Shown one piece after another: positions 1 through 11,348 of a stretch of 64,000 bases of DNA. The stretch comes from Lutraria lutraria (taxonomy: Eukaryota > Mollusca > Bivalvia > Venerida > Mactridae). Position 1 is the stretch's first letter. The number at the start of each line of letters is the position of its first letter. Below the pieces are notes generated by a model. It was not told the DNA's origin, made no database searches, and was given only the letters and a program-made list of their open reading frames with translations. The DNA lies in contig OZ026837.1 in NCBI GenBank assembly GCA_964023205.1, forward strand, positions 10,221,689 to 10,285,688, read 5' to 3'. Both the position numbers and the translations under genes were made by a program.

Positions 1-1833
1 ATCAGGTACCTGCCAAGGCTGGACAAACGCTATACATGTATTTTATACAGATTTCCTGCTTGAACAGCATAACTTCTCAATTACCTTAAAATATTTGACA
101 GCGACAATTGCTCATGGATATGAGTAACATTTTTTTAAATGTTATTGAAACTGTATTTTGCACTGGTTTATTATTACATGTATCATTATCGCATTTTATC
201 GCTTATTTATTTTACTTGACTTGATATACAAATTAATTACATGACCTATAAGAGGTCAAGTAATTACGTTCTTTCTATTTACGCTGTAACAATCAAGAGG
301 ACGATATACTTTTACCTTAACTTATATTGGACTATTATATTCTTGATTTAATTATCGAACTTATTTTTAATGTAAAATTAATAATATTATGACTACTCCA
401 TACATAATAAACTACGTCACTTAACTCGTAAGAACAATTATACCTATTTACGACTCCAGCCAACCTGAACAATCGTACATTTTATCACGCGTATACGTTG
501 CGAATTCCAACTTCCTAGTTTATAGTTTATACAAATGAAAGAGTGAATCCAAATTACATTCAAATGTTTTTAATATCTAACAATTTCAGTGTACATGTAT
601 TTTAAAAGATGTGAGTAGTACATACTTCATTGCTGAAAAGGTTGACTTTAAATAAAAACCTACATTAATGCCTTTGAAACATTTTAAGTCAAATTATACT
701 GGCGAAACATATATGAACGATAATTTTGAATAAAATGAATTACTCCAATATGACACCATCATTATGTCAATGTGATGTTAACATTTTATAGCCGACATTC
801 AATTATACAGTGATTTTTCCTCTTTTGTTTCGTCCGGTAAACGGACCTTTCCCATTAGCATTTAGGTTTCAGGAGAAATTCCCAATCACCCATTCCCAAA
901 GAGATGAAAGAATAACTACAATAGAAGACACTAACCAAAAACGAATGTTAAGCGGTTCATGCCTCACATTTCTATATGAAAATATTTTTGCCAACTTTAA
1001 TTTTGATGCAGACTAAACCAGTGTCTGTATGCTAGGTAAAAGTCATGAATTCAATAACTGCAATTGATTGTGTAACCACCACAATTTTTATCCAATTTTC
1101 CACTTTTGTTGAAAATATCGGGTTACGGTTTAGATTTGGGCAGTAAACTGAAACTGGTTTCGATTAAATGGGTAGTGAAAATGACAGTTTGATGAAGCAA
1201 ACTGTCGACGGAAAAGATCTTTACATTTTTCTTATATTAATAGGAACACACGCGTATAAAGAAAACTAATGAAAAAGAATGAAGTTATTATATATTTTGT
1301 TATTTCCTGATTGGAATATATTATCTGGCCGTAGAAATCATGGTCACACCACGCTAAGTCATGTCAATTAAGTCTTGTAACTGCAAGTTGACACTCAATC
1401 ATTGTAACAGGACACTGTAAAATGTGCTGAAATAAAACTAGGAAAACTACGATACATGAATCAGAAATATGTATAATATTTAAGATGTAATATTTGGAAA
1501 TTCAAGATAAGAAATTGTGTATGATATAAACACAAGTAATGGTCAACATGGTCCGCCAGCTTCCTGTGCTCAACTGCATGTAATTTCGGACCCGACTATA
1601 CCGCCTCCATGGGTAGTTATGAAGGTTTGACAAACTGGTTATAGATTGTTTAAACGAAAAGCAAAACCTATTTCAGTTTCAAACCAGTTTTACAGAAAAA
1701 ACGGACACTTCGACAAACCAAATACTCGTCGATATATTCCACACATTTGTACAAATCATGACTGTACAAATGAGAATTTACGCGAAACGGATTGGAATCA
1801 TAATGAACAGATCAGAGAAAATATTTAGCATAC
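1..1833. repeat. Segmental duplication copy A, non-coding flank
   Basis: No gene is recognised here. The segment is the downstream flank of the TSP1 exon at 1834-2164 and is paralogous to about 14960-16083. Shared blocks include a motif beginning GACTACTCCATACATAATAA near 390 and 15185, and AACAATCGTACATTTTATCA near 470 and 15265. Weaker copies of the part around 780-1010 recur near 6260. If the minus-strand TSP1 gene has more exons they would lie here or beyond the window's left edge; I see no phase-1 acceptor followed by a convincing coding exon. Confidence 0.75.
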
Positions 1834-2164
1834 CAGTTTCACAACAGAATCCTTCATAATTCCATAAACAGTTACATAACGAAGAATAAGTTCCTCCATT
1901 TAAGCAGAAAGCGCTAGCACAGTCTCTTGACTCATTAAATCCGCTGTCGTCTTTGTTACAATTTAGCAAGCATTCATCAATATTCAAAGATTCCTCACAA
2001 CACAACCCTCTGGATCGTGACTGGTATCCGTTACCTCCACATGTAAGTGAACACGTTGACCAAGAGTCCCATGATGCCCAGTGACATAAATTGTCACATG
2101 ACCCAGCATTTACAAGCGTGGTACTTAAGTACACAAAACAGAGAATTCTCCAAGTCATCTCCAT
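1834..2164 (-). CDS. Signal peptide + TSP1-like domain exon (copy A)
   Basis: Single exon of 331 nt encoding about 110 residues. Residues 1-20 (ending STTLVNAG) are a signal peptide, so the product is secreted. A thrombospondin type-1 repeat follows, with the WxxWxxWSxCSxTCGG core, then a Cys-rich tail with CLNGGT, CNCLWNYEG and FCCETG that resembles half of an EGF-like fold. The start is the ATG at 2164, aligned with the ATGs of the other copies. The exon ends in phase 1 at GAAACTG before GTATG; that donor is kept in all five intact copies, while the sequence past it differs at once, so it is a real splice site rather than the end of an ORF. No downstream exon was found. It is either the first exon of a gene running off the left edge or an isolated duplicate exon. 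Ligand and function are unknown. Confidence 0.8.
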
Positions 2165-2640
2165 TCTATCGCTTTATATAAATTAAAATCGTTAGACATA
2201 AGCAGTATTAAAAACAAAGTCAGTACTCGGTAATAACTTAATTTAATACGTCAGTATGCAAACATTGTGTCCTAAATCTGATTTATAGAAAAAAATGTTA
2301 TAATATTGAAAAATTGTCAACCGACGGTAAATAAAACTTTGTATCTTGTATATAAAGAATGAGCCCAAAAATAGCACAGATAAAAGCATACAGATAACAC
2401 GGGTCGATTTAAAAAATGTTAACGCATTAGTATTATTTTGTATATGCATTTGTCAGGAATGTATTGCACGGGTCATCACATATGAATACTGTTCATACCA
2501 GCGAGGCTTTCAATATGCAATGAATATATTTAAATAAAGAAACTTAAAACCATTTGGTAAACGTTTCGTTTTGGCTCGGCCAATTTATCGCGTTAGACCT
2601 CTCGTAGGTATTGTACTGTGTTGTCGGCGTATATAATATT
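2165..2640. repeat. Upstream flank of TSP1 copy A, duplicated at 16415-16830
   Basis: Non-coding. It matches the DNA upstream of the TSP1 exon at 16414: both carry the AGCAGTATTAAA, GGTAATAACTTAAT, GTATTATTTTGTATATGCAT and TTGTACTGTGTTG blocks in the same order, so the duplicated unit includes the putative promoter. TTTATATAAAG at 2170-2180 looks like a TATA box but lies too close to the ATG to be trusted. Confidence 0.65.
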
Positions 2641-4056
2641 GTTTCCGATACGCTGTGTTTTATACTTTTGTAGTTCCCGCACAGGTTCAAACAATTTTAT
2701 ACATCAAATATATTAAGAATATTCAGCAATGATAATTCCTCATGGAAAATGAGACATTTTTGTTATATGTAATTCAAACAGTTGAACATGAATTTAACAC
2801 GGCTCTATAATTATAATCATTGCATATTTATCTGTTACTAACTACGCCTAAAAAATTCGCTAGACAAATAAAGTACAAACTTATTACTTCCGTTCTTTTT
2901 ATTTTACACTGCAAAGATAAAGATTATGATTATAACTTTGCGTACAGCATAATTATTTTGATTGATAAACGAACTTATTGGATACATATACCGGAATAAA
3001 AAAAATCTGAAAAATATGTCCAATGACCGTAAGAGTTAGGTACATTTTCTTACAATATTGTCTGTTTGGTGTAGTTTTCACTAGTTTACCAAAGATGTGG
3101 AGATTAGTTTAAATCAAAAGTTGTGTTGAAATGAAATTTGTTTATTGATCATGTCAATGAAATATCGAAATAATATAATATTAACATGCGGAACATTGAC
3201 GCTATTTCCCTATGAAAAGACAACTCCTGTCGTTATTGATTTTTTTACCTGTGTGATAAACTAGTTGTTTCCCTTTACGCCAAAAAAAACAATAAGTGGT
3301 CAGTATTGATTTTAGCAAGTTAACCTTATCGAATATGGATTATTTAGCGTTAAACCGAGATCTATATCTCCTGGTCGTTTTTTGTGCGATCTGAGTTTTA
3401 GGGAATTTGAGAGTATTATTTTTCTCACGAGGGTGAAGGATCATGGTCTTCAACACAATAATTAAAATAAAAATGTCATATTTTTGTTTTTAAAATACAT
3501 TATTACATATTTTAATGTTGATCTTTAAATGAATATTGATGTGAATAACATTAACAAACCAGCAATAAACTGCTGTTATTTGATTCCAATTTAATGACTT
3601 TACAGAAGGTCAAGGAAAGTACATAAAATTATACTATTAGATGAAATATTACAGCAGTAATATCTTTTGATTTTTCGGAATCAAACACCTTACAGAACTC
3701 AGTTCTATACGTGTATATATATCCATTTCACACAGGGATATATAGCATCCCTGTTTCACACTACTAAAGGAAATAATTATATGACTATATAATTCAAAAA
3801 TTCAATCGTTCGACTGAACAAAATATGTTGAGTTTTTCTACGGGCACGGTTAATTTGTCAACTTTCGCATTTCTTTCGTTTTTACACAGCTCGGGGACAA
3901 GCAAAACTGACATAGTGATTCTTATTTCCCGACCAGATACAAGTCGTTGTTGGAACGCGATCTCTAATGACTGTGCTAAGTAAGGCAAACAAGATATTGT
4001 AAACTCTGGAAAAAAATATATATTTTAAATAATATCAGTATTCAATATAATTATAA
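2641..4056. other. Intergenic, no feature seen
   Basis: AT-rich sequence with many stops in all frames. The short open frame at 3794-3988 has no recognisable domain and no supported start. I see no exon compatible with the phase-1 donor of the TSP1 exon at 6610. Confidence 0.5.
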
Positions 4057-4146
4057 TATAGTGATAATTAGTTTATGAAAAACTTTTGTTGTATTTATAA
4101 GCATATAAAAACAACAAAAGTTTTTCATAAACTAATTATCACTATA
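4057..4146. repeat. Perfect 36-bp inverted repeat (foldback)
   Basis: The left arm at 4057-4092 and the right arm at 4111-4146 are exact reverse complements, separated by an 18-bp spacer. The arm begins TATAGTGATAATTAGTTTAT. A perfect arm of this length means recent insertion or duplication, or gene-conversion maintenance. It would form a cruciform in DNA or a stable hairpin in RNA. Confidence 0.95.
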
Positions 4147-4149
4147 AAT

Positions 4150-4465
4150 CTTTAACCAGACACTAAGCTGACCGTGACCAGACAGGATTAGACAGATAAG
4201 GGGCAATAAAACAATCAAGAGAATAGACCTCCTGTTGCTTTTGGGGTCACTTAAATAGGAGCTGTCAAATGTCTTTAAATTTAGCTATTTGATAGTTTAA
4301 GGGTGTTGGGGTATGTATGTGCGAGTGTGTGCGCGAGAATCAGGGATTGTTTGTAAGTCTTACTCATTCACTGTTTACGTACAATATCATGTATGTCTAT
4401 ATATATATTTATTGTGATGATGAGTCATCGGCATAAATCAAAAATAAAGATTTATCTATCTGTCT
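4150..4465 (+). mobile_element. Probable non-LTR retrotransposon 3' end
   Basis: Non-coding sequence ending AATAAAGATTTATCTATCTG near 4445-4465. The terminal TTATCTATCT resembles the 3' terminus of the LINE at about 24770 (ATAAACTTATCTATCTATC). It is probably a 5'-truncated copy consisting only of 3' UTR. It abuts the perfect inverted repeat at 4057-4146. Confidence 0.4.
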
Positions 4466-6125
4466 TTAAATTTAGATATTTATTGGTTACTGTCCTAGTA
4501 GAACTGTATTAGTAAATCTCTTGGGACTTTAAAAAGTTAAAACGGCACTTTCAATAATAATAATAAATTGGTATTTAAATTTGAAATGGCGTATATCAAA
4601 CATTGTATGTCAATTTTAACACCCGGTCGATACTGCATGAATGAGCAATATCCCTTTAACAGGGCGATAAAATCAATACATATTACGTAACATCCTGTTA
4701 ATTGTATATCATCAGTCATAAAAGTGGTCAGAGGCTTTAGCCACATCTATATCAGATAATAAAACGTATCCACGCGAATGCATTTTCTTAATATTCTTTT
4801 TCAATCATGAAGTACATTATAGAAATATAGCACGGTATTTTTTAAATGATATTGCAAAGAAATAAGAAAAAGCATTTGACAACATTTTTACTAGATGAGA
4901 CTAAAAAAGGCATTGTGTAAAATATTGTTGTACATCGAGATTGGTTCGAATAAAATATATTTCTTATATTTTATTATCAATTTATCTATTGTTTTTATTT
5001 ACTACTTTTAAAATGATTCGTTTCATACGTCTTACAGCGTTATTATAATGGCAATGTAAATATGGCGTAGTTCTATCAATCGTGTAAAATATATTTGAAA
5101 CGTAAGTGACACTAGAATAAATCAATTTAATATTTCAATTAAATATTACGCGAGCAATGCCATGTCTTAATATATCGAATGGTACTAATTTGTACCTTAC
5201 GGAGCCTCTACAATGACATTTTCTGTAGATGGTTTTCACTGATAAAGTGAAGCACAGTGTTTATCGCAATGAAACACTATTTTTGTTAGGTTAGCACTTA
5301 TACACTTATTCTGTTAGATGTTTTGTTGCATGATATGAAAGTGTTGTGTTTAATCTTTGTTAATACTTTAAACGTATCTTTTTCTTTTTGTTGTTCGGTA
5401 CGAACAATACAGTTATTACCGTATTTCAGAAATCGCTCAGTTTTCATTGAAAACCTGCATACCGAACAGCTTTCATTAATTTAACCTTCCGCCATAGTTC
5501 CATTTTTTTCAGTTCAATGGCATAAATACAAATTCAAATATTACGTGCATATAAGTCAAAATCAGATGGCTATGCAATATCGTAAACGAGCAATACTGTG
5601 TGTCAACCAGATATTTTAAAAAAGTGGTTCATCGGGAAATTGTAATCGATTGATTTAATGCTTATAACGTGTAACTTTTTCTTCGAGTGTGTCTTCATGT
5701 GTGAGATATTACATTCTGCAAAAGTTGAGTATACAAAGAGGCAGGTAATGTAGACTATATGATATTATGCTATTTGCTTAACTACTTTTTGTGATCAGAT
5801 GGGAATCATAAATCAAAGTACTGAATGCACAAGGAACGGGAACAGCTTTAACAACAGTTACTGCATATAAGCGGGTGTAGAAAAGCGTTAGTAGTACTTA
5901 AGTCTGCATCGAAATTCATGTGCGAACTATCGTTCGGATTCAAAAACTCACCCTACAAAGAAATTCAACTTTTGACTGCTTTGTAGTTCCGAACAACAGC
6001 AGTACCTTCAGAGCTTTGATTTAATGTATTAAGGCACTAGGTTACACTACTTTAATACGCAACAAATCTTGTAATTTAACTACATCATACATAATGACGT
6101 ATGTAAGGCGAATACTTTTAGAACA
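4466..6125. other. Intergenic, no feature seen
   Basis: AT-rich, with stops in every frame. The open frame at 4537-4746 on minus has no domain, signal peptide or splice context that I recognise. Confidence 0.5.
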
Positions 6126-6258
6126 CTTTATCACAGACACTTGTTTGGTCAGAATTCAAGCCCATCAACAACGTTCGCTCTTACCACTATCATTGCATAT
6201 GGACGAGTAAAGTAGTGATAAGAGCGACCCTCAATGATGACTAAACAAGTGTCAGTGC
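6126..6258. repeat. Imperfect foldback (MITE-like)
   Basis: The left arm contains GACACTTGTTTGGTCA and CGCTCTTACCACTA. The right arm contains TAGTGATAAGAGCG and TGACTAAACAAGTGTC in inverted order. Arms are about 50 bp with mismatches around a spacer of roughly 20 bp. It lies at the start of duplicated segment B. Confidence 0.7.
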
Positions 6259-6609
6259 AATTTATGGCCGACATTCAATAGAACAGAAGTATTTCTATAT
6301 CATATTTCAACTTTGATATTGATACAGACTAAACCAGAAAATGTGTCTGTACGCTTAGTAAAAGGCATGCAGTTAACACCTAGCAATTCCTGTGACTGCG
6401 ACGATTCTTAACCCAGAATATGAATATGGCGATTGCCGTAAGACGCCAGTCAGGTATAATATATTGTAACAATTGTATTCAAAACAAAATCTCAATTCTG
6501 AACAATACTAGTACAACATTCCACACGTAGTACAGATTAGAATCATCGTTACGCACAGGAATCATCACTGTTCAGTTTGGATTCAAAACAGAAAATATAT
6601 CAGACATAC

Positions 6610-6946
6610 CAGTTTCACAACAGAATCCTTTATAACTCCAAAAACAGTTACACCCAGAATACAACCATGATCTTAAAGTTCCTCCATTTAAGCAGAAAGC
6701 ACTACCACAATCTCTGATTTCCAAAGACCCGCTCTTGTCTCTGTTACATTTTTGATAGCATTCATCATAATTCCAAGAATCCTCACAACACAAACCTCTG
6801 TGTCGAGACTGATATTCGTCAAGTCCACATGTATGTGAACACGTCGACCAAAAGCTCCATGAAGCCCATTGACATACGTCGTAACATGGCCCAGCATTTA
6901 CAAGCGTGGTAAATAAGTATACAAAACAAACAAGTCTCCGAGACAT
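6610..6946 (-). CDS. Signal peptide + TSP1-like domain exon (copy B)
   Basis: 337-nt exon, about 112 residues, starting at the ATG at 6946. The signal peptide (LVCFVYLFTTLVNAG) is followed by a TSP1 core with WASWSFWSTCSHTCG and the conserved tail CLNGGT, CNCFWSYKG and FCCETG. It ends in phase 1 before GTATG like its paralogues, with all cysteines kept. The insertion before the CNC motif makes it two residues longer than copies A and C. Flanking DNA at 6230-6600 and 7320-7580 matches flanks of the copy at 16414. No downstream exon is recognised between 6610 and 2164. Either its 3' partners are outside the window or it is an orphan exon. Confidence 0.8.
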
Positions 6947-7600
6947 TTTTGTTTTGTATATAATTTTTCATGAATATATTTCACAGCCTGCATATGTATA
7001 TTGTACATAGCAATTTTACAACATACATGTACAATAAATATGAAAAAAAACTACATGCATTTTGGTTAACATGTCTTTACATTTCTCCATCCTCGGTCAT
7101 AAATGAACCCATACGAGTATGTCAGCTTACAGTGATTTCGGGAATAATTAGGGAAAAGGGTCGAAGACTGGTAACGACATTTATAGTATATGCTCCAAGC
7201 ATAAACAAAATATTTTCGAAACGGAACCAGGCGTATCGGTTGGCTAGCTGGGAAAGTGAGCATGTACTGTACACTGAATTAGACAAACTTCGGAAACATT
7301 AACTTGAATTACAACCATTCTTAATACTAGTAAGCTGACAAGTTAATTAAACTAATAATATTCTCCATAATCCTTAAGTATGCTAAACTCTCTCCTGATT
7401 TGAGGTCATGTCAGTACGGTGTTTTACCTCATTCTTAAATTTTATATCAATGTTTTTTGCTTTTGTGATAGTAAATTTCAGCCAAACATGGCGTTATCAG
7501 CCTGTTTAAATACATTCTCGTCATTAAATCAGGAAGTTTTAACCAACGTCATTAAGTGAATTATTTATGATCATGGTAACATTGCTTGCATGTTTACTTT
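6947..7600. repeat. Upstream flank of TSP1 copy B, duplicated at about 17850-18120
   Basis: Non-coding. The stretch 7330-7580 (with GTTTTACCTCATT and AAATACATTCTCGT) matches 17880-18100 downstream-to-upstream in the same order. This shows that the duplicated unit extends at least 1.5 kb upstream of the exon in copies B and C. The open frames here are not conserved between the two copies. Confidence 0.65.
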
Positions 7601-10419
7601 TTGCATTTATAATCATTGTACGACTGGAAAAGAGCGACACAGGAAGGTCACAAACACAGGGCAAAATTTCTTACAAACCTTTGCATTTTGTAAACACTAA
7701 GCGTACAGTTGTAAGAAGATTTGTCAACAGAGTCACGTTCAGTTAGCGTAAACGTGTCCGTGCTGTTTTGTTAATAGTTACTCAAGCCAGTGAAGATAAC
7801 TGTGTTGGTTTGTTGGTGTCTACGTCCCTCTGGGTGCAGTCTCGTAAAACATGGAGACCGTGCATATTGTCTACTTGTGGCAATGAAGTCACAGAATACT
7901 ATCATATGGAAATATTTTGTTTTGCATGCATTAGTCTTTAAGATGATATTACGTCAGTCAACACGGTCTCAATTCAGGGTAGCAAACATTAACCTCATTT
8001 ATGCAACCAAACACGATTTCAAAATATCAATTTTTTACCCAAATTATCCGCAAAATCCACCACGAAGAAAAGAAATACTATAGAATTATTTCAACTCATC
8101 TTTATTCAATGACATGAAGGTACACTTGTTGATTATTCAGTGAAGACTATGAGTGCAACATGGTACAGAGATGTCTGATGAACTAGACATTTGATGGATG
8201 TTGGTTCCCTATGGATTCTGGTATGTGGATTAGCCTCCACCAGATATTGCCTTAACATTTTAGTAGGTTTATTCATGATATAAACTTTCTAGATATGTCT
8301 TGTAAAGAAGAGCATGCATGAAATCTGGGTGGTTAAACCAGCTGGGTAAGATTTTATACTCTCATACGGACCAAGTCTTGTCTGTTTGGGGTTTCCGTGA
8401 TTATTTGTAAAACCAGTAAAGCTAAGTCACTGTAATTGTGCTTATTTTGTATAGTCTCATATTGAAACCTTGAAACCAGTTTAACAAGTTGTACCTATGA
8501 ATGACACATAGCGTCTTCTACCCAGCGGTACCATTTTCATTGATGTATGATTATAAATCAAAAAAGGAATTGCATAATTTGTTGACCAGACATGAAAGCG
8601 TATTTCGATATATCATGTGAATTTATGATAAATCATTTATTATTTATTGTTGGATCATGGATGTTGATATATTTTGAATGTATTGTGCCAGATCATGATT
8701 TGAAGATATATGATATCTATTGTTTCTTGACCTCTACATACCACTCTACATACTCAATGCGATATTCATAAAGATTGTGTGTGTTATTTATTGTTTTTTT
8801 TTTTTTGTTTTTTTTTTTTTCATTTCAAAGGGATACTACTATAGACAAGCTATCACAGATGAACTACTGTATTGTTATTCTTTATTTACAAAAAGACTTA
8901 ATATCAATTTGTTTAGTATAATAAATGATGTGTACTTGTGATAATATTGTAATGACACCTATATCGATGATCTATACCATGTGTTAACTGTGTTAAATAT
9001 ATTTACCATGCAACTAGATTTTTAGATGGATGACAAGAATTAGCCTTGAGACTACCATAAAACATAAAATGGTGTCCAATTAATCATTAATTTGTCTTAA
9101 ATAATAAAGATTTTAAAAATATCAACATTGTAAAACATTGAAGAAAAATAGGACCGAACATTCAAATTGTTAAGATGTGTTAAACACGAAACTTCTTATT
9201 GTCTGCTAACACCCATTAAAAAAATAATTTGATGAAATTCAGGGTAGACATTGTTTTTTGTTAACTAGTCGTCGTATCTCGGATACCATGCAATCTTTTC
9301 ATCACACTGTCTTTCTGTATTTTTTTTGTGTTTTTTTTTTAAAAATAAAACTGTATGGCAGTTAAATAATTTTTTCTTTGTGATAACATCAGAGGTAATT
9401 GATGAATATTGTTTCATGACTGTGTTTTTGTCTTTGTGTTTACAGTGGGCTGTTCTGTTTTAATTAGTGATGTTCAGCTGGCACTGCTTTGAAATCTGAT
9501 CATTTTTTCAATCAATTTAATTGAATTATTCTTAATATTTCAACATACAATGTGAGAGTATCTTAACTTGATATAAGGTTGACAAGAGAGGTTCGTACGT
9601 ATTGTGTATCTAGTGTTCTATTAATATTAAATTAACTTGAAATCTTACATTTGATATTTTGTTTAAATTGTTATACCAAGACTTATGCTATCTATTTTTT
9701 ATATTTCTTAAAATAGCTGTGTTTATAACTACCAGTCCGACACTGATGCTTATGTTTTTAACAGAAAATCCAAAAAAAAGTCGCCAATTTTGGCATAACG
9801 AAAATATTTGTTCAACTTTCTTGTCAATATAAAACGTTTCATTCTGACATGTTCTCTGGGTAGGTTTACTTCAAACAAGCATTTTTAAAGGATGGCCTAA
9901 GTATTGACATAAGCAATATTTCACATAACTTGGTGTTAAAACATATTTATTATTAAATTATGAAAAATTAAGTAACAAATAGCAGCATCAATTCAACAAG
10001 AATGAGATTCTCAGATTTATGGAGCATGTAACAAACGAGGAAAATATCTAATAAACGTAATTTATACATTTTTTTTTAAACTGAAATTTTGTGGAATATT
10101 TGTTTTGGTATTTTCTCACACAAACGCATGATTTGTACTTCCTCAAAAAAAGCGATGCATGATACATGTTTTCATTAATAAAGTAACGAAAATGTATAAT
10201 AAATCATCATAAGTTTTGGTATTTAAAAAATAATACATCATGAATTAAAGCTATAGATAAAGGTGATGAATACCCCCAGATGTCGCCTTGACACAGTTAT
10301 TGTTACTTTTTCCAAAGGAAATACAATGTATATCACTTTCATTTTTTAATACCTGCAAATTGTTGCTTAGAAATATCCTGACTAATTTCTAAATACACAT
10401 TATATAAAAAGTAAGAAAA
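7601..10419. other. Intergenic, AT-rich, low-complexity runs only
   Basis: No gene recognised. Poly-T tracts occur near 8796-8820 and 9320-9340. The open frames at 7790-8083 and 8720-8941 lack domains; the latter is built on poly-T. Confidence 0.5.
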
Positions 10420-10865
10420 GGCCATAACTCATTAAAATTGACTTAGACAGAACCTATTGTGGACATGGACAACTTGGCAAACTACTTATTACTACTAAGG
10501 AGTTTAACTGAATTCCTGCATGTAGTTGCTGAAAAAAAGTTTGGACAAAATGTACTTATTGTATAAAACAAAGGGCCATAACTCAGTGAAAATAAATCCA
10601 AAGAAAACCTGGTTATTGCACGCACAACTTACTTTTATAACTTCTGCATGCACAACTTGGCCTCCTTCCTGTAGGTAGTTACGGAGAAATAGTCCGGAAA
10701 AAAATTGTTATATATACTGCATAAAAAACAAAGGGCTATAACTCAGTGAAAATTAATCCAAACAGTAGTTGCTGAGAAATTGTCCAGACAAATTGTGTCT
10801 ACAGACGCACAGACCGACCGACGTGAATCCAATATAGCCCCCATATAATTCATGTCTTGGGGTAT
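10420..10865 (+). repeat. Dispersed repeat with internal degenerate units
   Basis: Three diverged units each contain AAAGGCCATAACTCA or AAAGGGCTATAACTCAGTGA and a GTAGTTGCTGAGAAAT-like block. The right end is ACAGACGCACAGACCGACCG followed by GCCCCCATATAATTCATG. This has the form of a dispersed bivalve repeat family. It has no coding capacity. Confidence 0.7.
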
Positions 10866-11331
10866 AACTATTCATTTTTGCTTACTTGGCAAATTCGATT
10901 ATTTATTGATACTTAAATTTACAAAGTAGGAAAAAATCATTATAATCAATTTACAAAGTAAACACATCTTTAATACTAAACAAACTACAAAATAACAATG
11001 ACTAATACTCAATTTTCAAACTACCAATGCATATTTGTATAGTACTAACATTTAAAATGTCTTATACTCAATTTTACAAAATATCGCACAATGTATCGCA
11101 CTATGTATAATTCCAAATTTATAAAGTAGATAAAACTGCAATGTATTGTATACATATTGACAAAATAAACACGTCAGTATCCGACTGTCCGTGCTATTGA
11201 AAGTATCCTTTAAAACGTGGAATTTGCCCTGCATCATCTATACAAATGTACATGCCAAGAAATATAGGTCAAAACTTAGATTATTTAAAAAAGCTTTGTT
11301 GAAATAGTTCTCAATCAATTTGTAGACCTTA

Positions 11332-11337
11332 TTTATT
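11332..11337 (-). terminator. Candidate poly(A) signal of the TSP1-vWFA gene
   Basis: AATAAA on the minus strand, starting 11 nt after the TGA stop at 11349-11351. It is very close to the stop, so a more distal signal may be used instead. Confidence 0.3.
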
Positions 11338-11348
11338 TATCAAAATGT

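Noticed and set aside
8720..8941. 73-residue hydrophobic open frame
   Set aside because: Half of it is translated poly-T, and it lacks an ATG-supported start.
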